Source of the DNA: Paracoccaceae bacterium
GTDB lineage: Bacteria; Pseudomonadota; Alphaproteobacteria; Rhodobacterales; Rhodobacteraceae
Direction: 5' to 3'
Length of the DNA stretch: 64,000 nucleotides
NCBI GenBank assembly: GCA_030148005.1
Contig: JASBUI010000006.1
Span: forward strand, 157,009 to 221,008
Both the position numbers and the translations under genes were made by a program. Each line of letters opens with the position of its first letter. Position 1 is the first letter of the stretch. Below, one piece after another: positions 27,032 through 35,230 of the stretch. The notes beneath the pieces are model-generated. The model was not told the DNA's origin. It was given only the letters and a program-made list of their open reading frames with translations, and ran no database searches.

Positions 27032-27673
27032 TCATCGTGCGTCGTCCTCAAAGCCCGAGACCGTTTCGGCCTCATGTGCGGCTTGGGTTGCAGCGTCTTC
27101 GATAAGCGGTACGGCGACGGGTGTGGCGTCATTTCGGGCAAAGGCACGGCCATAGCCCCAAAGCTGAAGCACAAAGCGCAGGCTGAGGACCGAAAAGGCC
27201 AGCGGGACCAAAAGCTTTCCGGGCCAGAGCGGCAGCGCGATATCCATAGAGCTGTCGCGCGACCAAAGCGGCGCGCCAAAGTCGAAGCTGCGCTGAAAGT
27301 GCGCCCAGCTGCCCCAGACGAGCAGCAGCATCAAAACGAGCATGAAGAACACCGAGACAAACTCGGCCGCCCAAAGCGCCCGGCCGCGCAGGCGTCCCAC
27401 AAGGATGTCCATCCGGATGTGCCCGCCATCGCGCTGGGTATAGGCGATGCCCATGAAAGCAATCAGCGGCATGGCCTGTTCAATCCAGTCCACATAGCCG
27501 GGCAGGGGAGAGTTGAAAGCGTTGCGCCCGCCAACCGAAAACACGGCAAGACACATAAGCGCAAAGACACCGATCCCGGACAGAAGCGCGAAGAAGCGTT
27601 CGACCCGGTAGAGGGACTGATCGAGGATACTAAGAGTTGAGCCGTCTGTCAGGACGGACGAATGACCCGCCAT
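27032..27673 (-). CDS. dctQ: TRAP transporter small permease (DctQ type), locus 1
   Basis: The 213-residue membrane protein has the four-helix layout of DctQ. The conserved YVDWIEQAMPLIAFMGIAY segment is near residue 60, with RDGGHIRMDILVGRL after it. It joins the large permease to form the membrane part of the TRAP transporter. The ATG at 27673 has AGGAG about 8 bases upstream. A strong hairpin lies between dctP and this gene. The last 25 residues are acidic and hydrophilic. Confidence 0.93.
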   Translation of the reverse strand: MAGHSSVLTDGSTLSILDQSLYRVERFFALLSGIGVFALMCLAVFSVGGRNAFNSPLPGYVDWIEQAMPLIAFMGIAYTQRDGGHIRMDILVGRLRGRALWAAEFVSVFFMLVLMLLLVWGSWAHFQRSFDFGAPLWSRDSSMDIALPLWPGKLLVPLAFSVLSLRFVLQLWGYGRAFARNDATPVAVPLIEDAATQAAHEAETVSGFEDDAR

Positions 27674-27698
27674 GGGCGTTCTCCTGCTCGAAGGATTG

Positions 27699-27727
27699 CG
27701 GCCGCCGCCTTTGCGGGGCGGCGGCCG
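27699..27727 (-). promoter_or_regulatory. Strong hairpin in the dctP-dctQ gap, locus 1
   Basis: CGGCCGCCGCC (27699-27709) pairs perfectly with GGCGGCGGCCG (27717-27727), 11 bp with a 7-base loop, just after the dctP stop. Without a U-run it is more likely an mRNA 3'-end stabiliser or partial terminator. It would favour dctP over the permease genes. Confidence 0.7.
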
Positions 27728-27740
27728 TGGGATGGGCCAA

Positions 27741-28748
27741 TTAGTTGGCGATCATTCCTGTCACCAGATCATAAAGTTCCTGCGCGGGCAGGCCTTTGGC
27801 CGAGTTGTCGGCAATCCACTGAGCCGCAACGGGGCCAGCAGCCGCCTTGCGGAACTCGGCAAGCTCTGCCTCGGTATAGGTGATCTGTTCAGTGCCTTTT
27901 TCAGCAAGCTTCTTTTCCCAGGCGTCCATGGTCTTGGAGTTGTAGTTGGACACGTAGTGGGCAAGCGCCTCGTCAACCGACCCCATAAGCGCATCGCGCT
28001 CGGCATCTGTCAGCGAGTTCAGCGCGTCTGTGTTCACAACGACCGGGCAGTTGACCGTGCCGGGGTTCAGGTTCGTCGTCCACCAGTTGGCAGGTTCAAT
28101 CGTGCCAAACGACAGATGCGCATGCGGAGCAAAGGCGACCGATTTCACAACGCCGCTATCGAGTGCCTGACGGGCCTCTGAGGATGTAACCGAAGTCGGC
28201 ACGGCGCCCAGAAGCGACAGCGCATTGCCAACGCCGCCAACGGCGCGGACGGTCAGACCGTCAAAGTCGGCCAATGTGCGCGGGGCTGTACCAACGCCGG
28301 CGATGTTGTACTGCGGCAGCGGCGAAGGCATCAAAAGCGTGGCGTTCCAGCGCGCCAGATCGGCAACCGTGGCCGGGTGCTGATAGACCGCCTGCGAAAG
28401 CTTGATCTCTTGCTCAAGGCTTGAAACGCCAAGGAACGGAAGCTCCATCACGGTGATCGAGGGGTTCTTGTCGCGGTGATAACCAGCGCAGAACTGCGCC
28501 ATTTCGAAAGCGCCGATCGAGATACCATCAAGGTTCTCGCGGTTCTTGGAAAGGCCACCGTAGCTGATGTTCAAAGTGAACTCGCCGTTGGTCTTTTCCG
28601 AAACCAGTTCGGCCAGCTTTTCGACATGCTCGGTAAAGGCGCGGCGCTTGCCCCAAAGCGAAACGTTCCACTCAGTTGCAAGGGCTTCACCGGCAAAACT
28701 GAAGGTTACCGCCGCAACCGCGGCAGCATTGAGTATGGATTTCGTCAT
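27741..28748 (-). CDS. dctP: TRAP transporter substrate-binding protein (DctP type), locus 1
   Basis: The 335-residue periplasmic binding protein has a signal peptide (MTKSILNAAAVAAVTFSF, cleavage near ALATE). The family arginine region lies in GLTVRAVGGVGNALSLLGA (near residue 175), where a conserved Arg contacts a carboxylate. It delivers its ligand to DctQM. The ATG at 28748 has GGGAGG 5 bases upstream, a strong ribosome site that suits high expression. A palindrome 111-130 bases upstream is the probable DctD operator. The ligand is likely an organic acid, otherwise unknown. Confidence 0.94.
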   Translation of the reverse strand: MTKSILNAAAVAAVTFSFAGEALATEWNVSLWGKRRAFTEHVEKLAELVSEKTNGEFTLNISYGGLSKNRENLDGISIGAFEMAQFCAGYHRDKNPSITVMELPFLGVSSLEQEIKLSQAVYQHPATVADLARWNATLLMPSPLPQYNIAGVGTAPRTLADFDGLTVRAVGGVGNALSLLGAVPTSVTSSEARQALDSGVVKSVAFAPHAHLSFGTIEPANWWTTNLNPGTVNCPVVVNTDALNSLTDAERDALMGSVDEALAHYVSNYNSKTMDAWEKKLAEKGTEQITYTEAELAEFRKAAAGPVAAQWIADNSAKGLPAQELYDLVTGMIAN

Positions 28749-28803
28749 AATTTCCTCCCTGACGTGCAGGCCTATAGGTCGGTCTGCTTCCGGGCGCAGG
28801 ATA

Positions 28804-28878
28804 GTATTACAACGCGCGCAACCCCAAGGAATAAATCCGCAAGGCCAAGGTGCGGGGTCCCTGCGGAAATCCGCAGGG
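28804..28878 (-). promoter_or_regulatory. dctP promoter and DctD-type palindrome, locus 1
   Basis: CCCTGCGGA (28859-28867) and TCCGCAGGG (28870-28878) form a perfect 9-bp inverted repeat. A diverged TGCGGATTTATTCC half-site lies at 28828-28841 on the minus strand. A sigma70-like pair, CTTGGG and TACTAT (28804-28809 for the -10, 16-base gap), lies just downstream. I found no sigma54 GG-N10-GC promoter here. Confidence 0.6.
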
Positions 28879-28899
28879 CGCCAAAAAGGGAAGGTTTCT

Positions 28900-30228
28900 T
28901 TAAAGAAGCTGGTCTTTTGACAGGCCCAGCTTGACGATCTTTTCGTTCAGGGTGCGCCGGCCGATGCCCAGTGCCTCGGCAACATTGTCCATCTGCCCGC
29001 CGTGCACCTTCAGCGCTTTTGCGATCATCAGCCTTTCAAAGCTTGCCACCGCCTCGCGCAGGGTGCCGGGCATGTCCGCGACAGCTTCGGTCCCGTGTAT
29101 CGCATCGTGAACCGACCCACGCCCCGCCCGCGCCTGAAGCAGCCTGCGTTCGGCCACATGGCGCAGCTCGCGCACGTTGCCGGGCCAGCCATGCGCCAAA
29201 AGGGCGGCATTGTCCTGCGTCGACATCGCTGGCGGCGGTGTCTCGTAAAGCTCTCCGTAATGGGCGACGAAATGGGCAAAAAGGACGGGGATATCCTCTT
29301 TGCGCTCAGATAGGGGCGGCATGTTCAGAACAAAGGTGTTCAGCCGGAAAAGGAAGTCCTGACGAAAGCCGCCTTGCTCTACGGCGGCATCAAGGTCTTC
29401 GTTAGAGGCCGAAAGGAAGCGCACATCGGCCATCAGGGCGCGATCCTCGCGATTTGGCTCTCCCTCGCGCATCTCAAGGATCCGCAGAAGGCGCGCCTGA
29501 ACTTCGGGCGGGCAGGTTCCGACCTCATCAAGGAAAAGCGTGCCGCCATGGGCGCGTGTCAGCACGCCTTCGGGGCCGAACATCGCCTCTTCAAACCCGT
29601 CCTGGGCCAGCGTGGCGCAGTTGACCGCAACAAAGGGGCCTTGGGCGCGCGGGCTAAGGTCATGGATCGCATGGGCCACAAGTTCTTTTCCGGTGCCCGT
29701 GGGGCCCAGAAGAAGAACGGGCGCGGCGCTATCGGCAAGCGACAGGATTTCGTCGCGAAGATGGATGATTGCCGGGCTGTCACCCAGAAGAACGCGGTCA
29801 AGACCTGCAAGCTGGGACAGCCGCTGGCGCAGGCGGTCGGCGTCCCGGGCAAGGCGCCACTGTTCGGCCGCATGCTGAAGCGCCGTTAACAGGCGCCGCG
29901 GATCAAAGGGCTTTTCCAGATAACTGTAGGCGCCGTTTTGCATCGCCGCGACGGCCGAGGGGATATCCCCATGTGCAGAGATCAGAACCACCGGCGGCCC
30001 GTTTTGTTTTTGCACTGCCTCCAACAGGTCCATCCCGCCCATCTTTGGCATGCGCACGTCGCTGAGTATGACATCGGGCGGCTCTTGCGAGATGCGGGCC
30101 GTGGCCGCAAGCCCGTTGGAACAGCTTTCCACAAGCCAGCCCGCCCGATCCAGAAGATGTTCCAGCGATTGGCGCATCTCGCGGTCGTCATCAACGACCA
30201 GTGCGCGCAGTGCCATTGTGCGGTTCAT
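28900..30228 (-). CDS. dctD: DctD-like response regulator lacking the GAFTGA loop, locus 1
   Basis: The 442-residue protein has a receiver domain (phospho-acceptor Asp57, Lys106) and an AAA+ domain with Walker A GPTGTGKE (175-182) and Walker B TLFLDE (230-235). A Fis-type helix-turn-helix near 410-435 completes the NtrC/DctD layout. The loop that contacts sigma54 (GAFTGA) is missing: FGPEGVLTRAHGG runs straight into Walker B. Rhodobacter NtrC, which works with sigma70, is known for the same loss. It is encoded 3 bases after dctB. The palindrome upstream of dctP is its probable target. Confidence 0.92.
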   Translation of the reverse strand: MNRTMALRALVVDDDREMRQSLEHLLDRAGWLVESCSNGLAATARISQEPPDVILSDVRMPKMGGMDLLEAVQKQNGPPVVLISAHGDIPSAVAAMQNGAYSYLEKPFDPRRLLTALQHAAEQWRLARDADRLRQRLSQLAGLDRVLLGDSPAIIHLRDEILSLADSAAPVLLLGPTGTGKELVAHAIHDLSPRAQGPFVAVNCATLAQDGFEEAMFGPEGVLTRAHGGTLFLDEVGTCPPEVQARLLRILEMREGEPNREDRALMADVRFLSASNEDLDAAVEQGGFRQDFLFRLNTFVLNMPPLSERKEDIPVLFAHFVAHYGELYETPPPAMSTQDNAALLAHGWPGNVRELRHVAERRLLQARAGRGSVHDAIHGTEAVADMPGTLREAVASFERLMIAKALKVHGGQMDNVAEALGIGRRTLNEKIVKLGLSKDQLL

Positions 30229-30231
30229 GCC

Positions 30232-31989
30232 TTAGACGCCTCCTATCAGCGGAACGAGCATATCGAAACTTGCGCCGCCACCCTGGCGCGTTTCAGCCCG
30301 AAGCGATCCGCCGTGATCTTCAAGAATTGCCGCCGATATCGACAGGCCCAGCCCCATGCCTTCGCCCGAGGGTCTGGATGTGTGAAACGGCTCTCGCAAC
30401 TCGTCAATACTCAGATTGCCAAGCCCCGGACCGCGATCCTTGACCGAAATGATCGCAAACCCATCGGCAGTGGTCATTGTCACGGCAAGCTCGCTTGCGC
30501 CGTTTTCCTGCATCGCCAGATGGGCGTTGCGCAGAAGGTTGACCAGAACCTGTTCCAGCCGCAACCGATCGCCGCGCACGGTCACGGGCGCGCCCGGCAA
30601 TTCAAGGCTTGGCTGAATTCCCGCCGCATCCAGATCATGCCGTACCAGCCCAAGCGCGCCATCAATGACGCGTTCAAGGTCGACCTCATCGGCCTGCGTG
30701 CCGCCGTCGGTGGCAAAAAAGCGCAATTGGCGCGTGATATGCTCCATTCGCGCAACCAGCCCGCCAAGCCGGTTCAGAAGCGTCAGATCACTGGGCGCGG
30801 CGCCGATCTCTTCGGCCGTCAGATAGGTGCGCATGGCCGATATCGGTTGCCCAAGCTCATGCGTGACCGAAGCGGCAAGGCGCCCCAGCGCAGCAAGGCG
30901 GCTGGCGCGGTCCAGTTCTGACTGCGTGCGCGCCAAACGACGCTCGGCCGTGCGCCGGTCCTCGATCTCTTTCTCAAGCCGCCGGTTGATCGACCGCAGC
31001 GCCGCCCGGTCAGCCTGTGATATCCGCAGGGCCTGCCGAACCCGCCGCGCCCGGATCAGAAGATACCCAAGGAAAGCGCCAGCCAATAGCGCCGCCATGG
31101 CAAGGGCCGTCAGGATCGCGCGTTGCTGGATCGGAGCGTTCTCTGTCAGAAAGTAAAGGCTCCAGCCAAGGCGGGGCAGGGGCGTTTGCACGGTAAGATA
31201 CCCGCGCGAGTCCAACCGCACATCGCCCTCTCCATCGCTCGTCCAGTCGAGCGGGGCAAGCGGCTCTTCCCCGAACTGGCGCGCCGCGCTGACGGCTGCG
31301 CGCCTTGCCTCTGACAAGGGTGACAAAGTGCGGTAGCGCAGCCGCTGGTCCGACGCCAGAACGATCACCCCATCGGCGTTTGCCACGAAAACCTTTTCGC
31401 CCGGCGTGTCCCAGACCTGCGCCAAGGCGCCCAGGTCGATCTTGATGGCGACAACACCGATGATGCCTTCGCCATCCGGTCCCGGAACGCCGGCAGAGAT
31501 AAAGTACCCCGGCCGGGACGTGGTCGCGCCGATGGCAAAGAACTCTCCCTGACGCCCTTCCATCGCCGCCTTGAAATAAGGGCGAAACCCGTAGGATTGG
31601 CCAAGGAACGTCAGCGGCTGTTCATAGTTCGAAGCCGCAACAGTCAGCCCCGTTTTGTCCATGACATAAAGCGCCTCGACGCCCGCGCGGCGCGCAAATT
31701 CGGCCAGGCGCGCGTTCAGACGCTCTGGCGCCGCACCGGCCACGGCCGCGCGGATACCGGGATCTTCGGCAAGGACAAACGGCAGATGCTGAAACCTGTC
31801 CAGCGCCTCGGCGAGCACTGCTTCATACAGCCGCGCGCGAACGCTTGCGCGGTCAAACTCGGCGCGTTTGAATGCCGAAAAGGACAGGCTGTAGGCGGAC
31901 CAGCACAGCAAAAGCCCCAGCGCCGCCAAGGCAGCGGCGCGCCAGTAAAGGCGTTGGTTGATGTAAAATCTGGCTTTGGCGCGATCCAT
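30232..31989 (-). CDS. dctB: DctB-like sensor histidine kinase, locus 1
   Basis: The 585-residue kinase has an N-terminal helix (about 15-35) and a periplasmic dCACHE/PAS-like sensor to about residue 295. A second helix is followed by a coiled coil and a HisKA/HATPase_c module. The phospho-histidine is in SVTHELGQPISAM (near residue 373). The N box is NLLRNAHLAM, with G boxes DRGPGLG and GEGMGLGLSIS. The sensor sees an external organic acid and phosphorylates DctD. Being first in the operon, it may be co-transcribed with the transporter. The ATG at 31989 has only a weak GCGGG upstream. Confidence 0.93.
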   Translation of the reverse strand: MDRAKARFYINQRLYWRAAALAALGLLLCWSAYSLSFSAFKRAEFDRASVRARLYEAVLAEALDRFQHLPFVLAEDPGIRAAVAGAAPERLNARLAEFARRAGVEALYVMDKTGLTVAASNYEQPLTFLGQSYGFRPYFKAAMEGRQGEFFAIGATTSRPGYFISAGVPGPDGEGIIGVVAIKIDLGALAQVWDTPGEKVFVANADGVIVLASDQRLRYRTLSPLSEARRAAVSAARQFGEEPLAPLDWTSDGEGDVRLDSRGYLTVQTPLPRLGWSLYFLTENAPIQQRAILTALAMAALLAGAFLGYLLIRARRVRQALRISQADRAALRSINRRLEKEIEDRRTAERRLARTQSELDRASRLAALGRLAASVTHELGQPISAMRTYLTAEEIGAAPSDLTLLNRLGGLVARMEHITRQLRFFATDGGTQADEVDLERVIDGALGLVRHDLDAAGIQPSLELPGAPVTVRGDRLRLEQVLVNLLRNAHLAMQENGASELAVTMTTADGFAIISVKDRGPGLGNLSIDELREPFHTSRPSGEGMGLGLSISAAILEDHGGSLRAETRQGGGASFDMLVPLIGGV

Positions 31990-32061
31990 CCCGCTTTGTG
32001 AAGGTCAGACGCCCGGATTGTCAAACCGCTGATGCCCCCCGGGCCGCATTCCGGGCCGCGC

Positions 32062-33273
32062 CTACCGCGCGGCGGGCAGTCGCATCATGCGGATCGTGTC
32101 ACTTCCATCCCCAAGGGGCTGCGTCCATGCGATGTACACACTTTCATGCGTCGCCGCGATGCGCGGGAAATTGATGGGGTTGTCTTGGGTACTCAAAGTC
32201 AGCCTTTGGGTGCTGAGACATCCATCGGCATTTGCCCGGCAGACCATCAGCGCCTCGCCTTCATCCGGCCACTCGACCCACGATACAAGCGCGGTTCCGT
32301 CATCCAGCATCAACGCATCGACCCGGCCGGCAGGCTGGCCAAGATCAATCCGGGCGGCATTTCCAAAGCTGGCTCCTTTGTCACCCGAAAACGCCACCTT
32401 CACCGCCGGTATATCGCCCGCGCCGGTAAACCAGGCCACCACAACGTCCTGCCCGCGCGATGCGATTGCTGGCCCATTGACCGGGCATCCGGGGATTTCC
32501 CAGTTGTCCTGATGGACAGTTTCAGGATCCGACCAGCGCCCGCCGACCATCCGCACGACAGAGATATCGCGTATCTCTGCCTTGGTGCGGTCGCGGTAGG
32601 CAACGACCATCTCGTCACCCACAACCGCCGCAGAGGTCTGGCAGCATGAGCATGTCGTGAAATCAACGGGGATGTCGGGGCCCACGGTGCCATCCGAAGA
32701 AATGACGGCCGAGCGAAGTTGCATCATGCCATCGGACGCGCCCGCCTCGATCAACGCACCCTCATACGCCCGCCCATCAAGCCAAACCGCGATCACCTTC
32801 TCACCAAGGGGCGCCAAGGTGACAAATCCATGCTGGGCTTTCGTCCCATCGCGATGGGGCGCGAAAGGCGCGCTCCAGCTTTCGCCATCGTCTTTCGACA
32901 GCGCGATGTTCACATCGTATGAATAATCCGCCTCGCTTGAACGCGTCAGCCAATGCACAATCATCGTGCCGTCAGAAAATTCCGCAACCGAAGGAAAGTC
33001 GGCCCAGTTGACGAACAGATCGCGGGGCGCCGCAACCGTGCGCGGCGCGCCCCAGCTTTCACCGCTCAGCACAGCGACTTTGACGGCAAAGGCGCCCTCA
33101 GCGCCTTCTGTCCAACTCATCAAAAGCCGCCCGTCGCGCGCGGCATACAAATATGGCTCTCGCGCGCCCGGGCCGACCGGAAGGGTGACGTCCCTGAAAC
33201 CGGCCAGTTCCTCAGCATGCGCCGAGGCGGCGATCCCAATCAGAGCTGCGAGAAATGCGATGAGTTTCAACAT
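32062..33273 (-). CDS. Secreted sialidase-fold (BNR/Asp-box) beta-propeller protein
   Basis: The 403-residue product has a signal peptide (MLKLIAFLAALIGIAASAHA). It carries several Asp-box-like turns, of which SKDDGESW is the best. The pattern is that of sialidase-superfamily propellers, some of which are not sialidases. An unusual TCSCCQTSAAVV cluster near residue 225 could bind a metal or form disulfides in the periplasm. The open frame continues upstream to 33456, but that part runs through tRNA-Tyr, so the ATG at 33273 is the true start. The gene is downstream of that tRNA on the same strand. The catalytic role is unproven. Confidence 0.78.
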   Translation of the reverse strand: MLKLIAFLAALIGIAASAHAEELAGFRDVTLPVGPGAREPYLYAARDGRLLMSWTEGAEGAFAVKVAVLSGESWGAPRTVAAPRDLFVNWADFPSVAEFSDGTMIVHWLTRSSEADYSYDVNIALSKDDGESWSAPFAPHRDGTKAQHGFVTLAPLGEKVIAVWLDGRAYEGALIEAGASDGMMQLRSAVISSDGTVGPDIPVDFTTCSCCQTSAAVVGDEMVVAYRDRTKAEIRDISVVRMVGGRWSDPETVHQDNWEIPGCPVNGPAIASRGQDVVVAWFTGAGDIPAVKVAFSGDKGASFGNAARIDLGQPAGRVDALMLDDGTALVSWVEWPDEGEALMVCRANADGCLSTQRLTLSTQDNPINFPRIAATHESVYIAWTQPLGDGSDTIRMMRLPAAR

Positions 33274-33391
33274 CCCTGAAAGATAGCTCAGGTTGGGCAA
33301 GAAGAAAGGCTTTTGAGGGCGCGGCGCAGGTTTGATACCAAAAAGGCCCGGCGGCGCCTGCCGCGCTTTAAGTCTTTGGTTTTGGAGAGAA

Positions 33392-33475
33392 TGGTGGGCG
33401 ACCCTGGAATCGAACCAGGCGTGCGTCTCCGCGAGGGAGTTACAGTCCCCTGCCACACCTTGCGGCCTGTCGCCC
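33392..33475 (-). tRNA. tRNA-Tyr (GTA)
   Basis: On the minus strand, GGGCGAC (from 33475) pairs with GTCGCCC before an encoded ACCA (to 33392). The anticodon loop reads CTGTAAC with GTA as anticodon. A long variable arm follows, as expected for a class II tRNA-Tyr. The T arm is CCTGG-TTCGATT-CCAGG. The total is 84 bases including CCA. Confidence 0.95.
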
Positions 33476-33666
33476 TAAACTCGGCCTGCCTAATGCGGTG
33501 TTTTTCCGGCGTCAATACGAAAAGGTTTTCGTTTTCGTGATTTCGCCGGGTTTGCGGCCAGCGGAAGCCAGTGCCGCCTTGTGGGGCCGCCAAGGCGGGC
33601 GAATATGACCTTGTTGCGCGCCCCCGGTGCGTGCAAAAGGTCAGGATCGATTGAAAGGTTGGAACA

Positions 33667-34461
33667 ATGGCGCCGCGAGACAGCAAGAAACCCAAGTGGG
33701 TTGTCGAAAAAGAACGCAGCAAACGCGCGGGCGCGGCCGAAACCATATGGCTTTTTGGCCTGCATGCGGTGCGCGATGCCCTGATGAACGCGCGGCGCGA
33801 GAAACTGCGCCTTGTTCTGACCAAGAACGCCGCCGATCGTCTGGCGGATTGTCTTGATGGCTGCGGGATTGAGCCTGAGATCGTCGATCCGCGCAAATTC
33901 ACCGCCCCCCTCGATCCCGGATCGGTGCATCAGGGCGCAGCGCTTGAGGTCAAGGCGCTGAACTGGGGTGATCTGGCGCAGGTCTGTCTGTCGGGCGCGG
34001 CAACCCCGCCAGTCGTCGTCCTTTTGGACCGCGTTACAGACCCCCACAACGTCGGCGCTGTTCTGCGTTCTGCCGAAGTTTTTGGCGCCAGCGCCGTAAT
34101 CGCCCCGCACCGCCATTCGGCGCCCGAAACCGGGGCGCTGGCCAAAACCGCCTCTGGCGCGTTGGAACGTCAGCCCTATTTCCGCGTCAAGAACCTTGCG
34201 CAGACCATGCAGGACCTTCAGGCGATGGGGTTCGTGCTGATCGGCCTTGATGGCGAGGCGGACGAAAGCCTTGGCGCGCGTCTGGGCCAGCTGGCCGCGC
34301 GGCCCATTGGCCTTATGCTTGGGGCAGAAGGGCCGGGGCTTCGCGAGAAGACCAAGGAAACCTGCGACCACCTTGCCAAAATCCCGGCCGCAGGCGGATT
34401 TGGCTCTCTCAACGTGTCGAACGCGGCGGCGGTCGCCCTTTACGCAGCGGCTCAGCGCTGA
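33667..34461 (+). CDS. rlmB: TrmH/SpoU-family 23S rRNA 2'-O-methyltransferase (RlmB type)
   Basis: The 264-residue SPOUT methyltransferase has an N-terminal L30e-like domain (about 25-100). The three SpoU motifs are LDRVTDPHNVGAVLRSAEVF (near 120-140), LMLGAEGPGLREKT (near 218-231) and SLNVSNAAAVALY (near 246-258). This set is typical of RlmB, which methylates G2251 in 23S rRNA using S-adenosylmethionine; TrmH-type tRNA enzymes are less likely because of the N-terminal domain. The ATG is preceded by GGTTGGAACA. It is divergent from the tRNA-Tyr gene. Confidence 0.92.
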   Translation: MAPRDSKKPKWVVEKERSKRAGAAETIWLFGLHAVRDALMNARREKLRLVLTKNAADRLADCLDGCGIEPEIVDPRKFTAPLDPGSVHQGAALEVKALNWGDLAQVCLSGAATPPVVVLLDRVTDPHNVGAVLRSAEVFGASAVIAPHRHSAPETGALAKTASGALERQPYFRVKNLAQTMQDLQAMGFVLIGLDGEADESLGARLGQLAARPIGLMLGAEGPGLREKTKETCDHLAKIPAAGGFGSLNVSNAAAVALYAAAQR

Positions 34462-34589
34462 CCCCGGCCATATAGCTCTGAAACATTTCACCGCCCGTTT
34501 TCACGTCTTGGCGAGAGGGCTTAACACGCGCGCCGCCACTGTGCATCTTCATGGCCAAGAGTTGTTGAACCAGTTCATTGGAGAATGCC

Positions 34590-35042
34590 ATGTGGAACCG
34601 CCGCGAATTCATCAAACTTGGCGCAGCCGCCGCGATCCTTGCAACCGCCGGGCCGGCCATCGCTAAAGAACCTGTCGTCTTCACCCGCGATGGGCTGGCC
34701 ATCGGCGGCTACGATCCCGTGGCCTATTTCACGCAAGAGAAACCCGTTCAGGGCAGCGCCGAGTTCACCTCGGCCCATGATGGGGCCGTATTTCAGTTCT
34801 CATCAGCCGCCAACAAGGCCCTCTTTGATGCCGATCCGGGCGCCTACGCCCCGCAATACGGCGGCTATTGCGCCTATGCGGTGGCCAACGGCTATACCGC
34901 CAAGACGGAACCCGAGGCCTGGACCATTGTTAACGGCAAGCTCTACCTCAACTATTCCACAGGTGTGCGCCGGACATGGAAAAAGGATATTCCGGGCAAT
35001 ATCGCCTCGGGCGACGCCAATTGGCCGGCCGTTTTGAAATAG
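34590..35042 (+). CDS. Tat-exported YHS-domain protein
   Basis: The 150-residue product starts with a twin-arginine signal (NRREFIKLG and then an Ala-rich core, cleavage near AIAKE). It is therefore folded, perhaps with a cofactor, before export. A YHS domain follows: GLAIGGYDPVAYFTQ, then FSSAANKALFDADPGAYAPQ, then YGGYCAYAVANG with one cysteine. YHS domains are linked to metal handling. The ATG at 34590 has GGAGA 5 bases upstream. It stands alone after rlmB, and the 188-base region that follows contains a candidate small RNA. Confidence 0.9.
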   Translation: MWNRREFIKLGAAAAILATAGPAIAKEPVVFTRDGLAIGGYDPVAYFTQEKPVQGSAEFTSAHDGAVFQFSSAANKALFDADPGAYAPQYGGYCAYAVANGYTAKTEPEAWTIVNGKLYLNYSTGVRRTWKKDIPGNIASGDANWPAVLK

Positions 35043-35089
35043 CGGGTGTTTCCGCTCTGTTCACAACTTTCTTACATCCTCTTTAAACT

Positions 35090-35201
35090 GGGTCTCAGGG
35101 GCTTATGTCTTTGAGGAAGCTTGTGATCGGAACATCCTAGCTTCTCTTCACTGTCCCTCGTTCCGCACTGGCGCCCGGCCTTTTTGACCGGGCGCTTTTT
35201 T
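35090..35201 (+). ncRNA. Candidate terminator-ended small RNA
   Basis: A promoter-like pair (TTCACA near 35060 and TTTAAA near 35082, 16-base gap) is followed by about 110 non-coding bases ending in a perfect intrinsic terminator. An internal GAAGCT/AGCTTC stem (35116-35121 with 35139-35144) suggests structure. The terminator is 130 bases from the YHS stop, so it may instead end that mRNA's long 3' UTR. Confidence 0.45.
35171..35201 (+). terminator. Strong intrinsic terminator
   Basis: GCGCCCGG (35171-35178) pairs exactly with CCGGGCGC (35188-35195) and six T residues follow directly. It ends either the candidate small RNA or an extended YHS-gene transcript, 30 bases before the CoA-binding gene. 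Confidence 0.93.
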
Positions 35202-35230
35202 GTCCGCGCCGGTCGGTGTATGGGGGGCAT

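Noticed and set aside
28749..28858. Sigma54 promoter before dctP, locus 1
   Set aside because: No GG-N10-GC element was found, and the cognate regulator lacks GAFTGA.
33274..33456. Upstream extension of the sialidase-fold gene
   Set aside because: It would run through tRNA-Tyr; the signal peptide and family sequence start at 33273.
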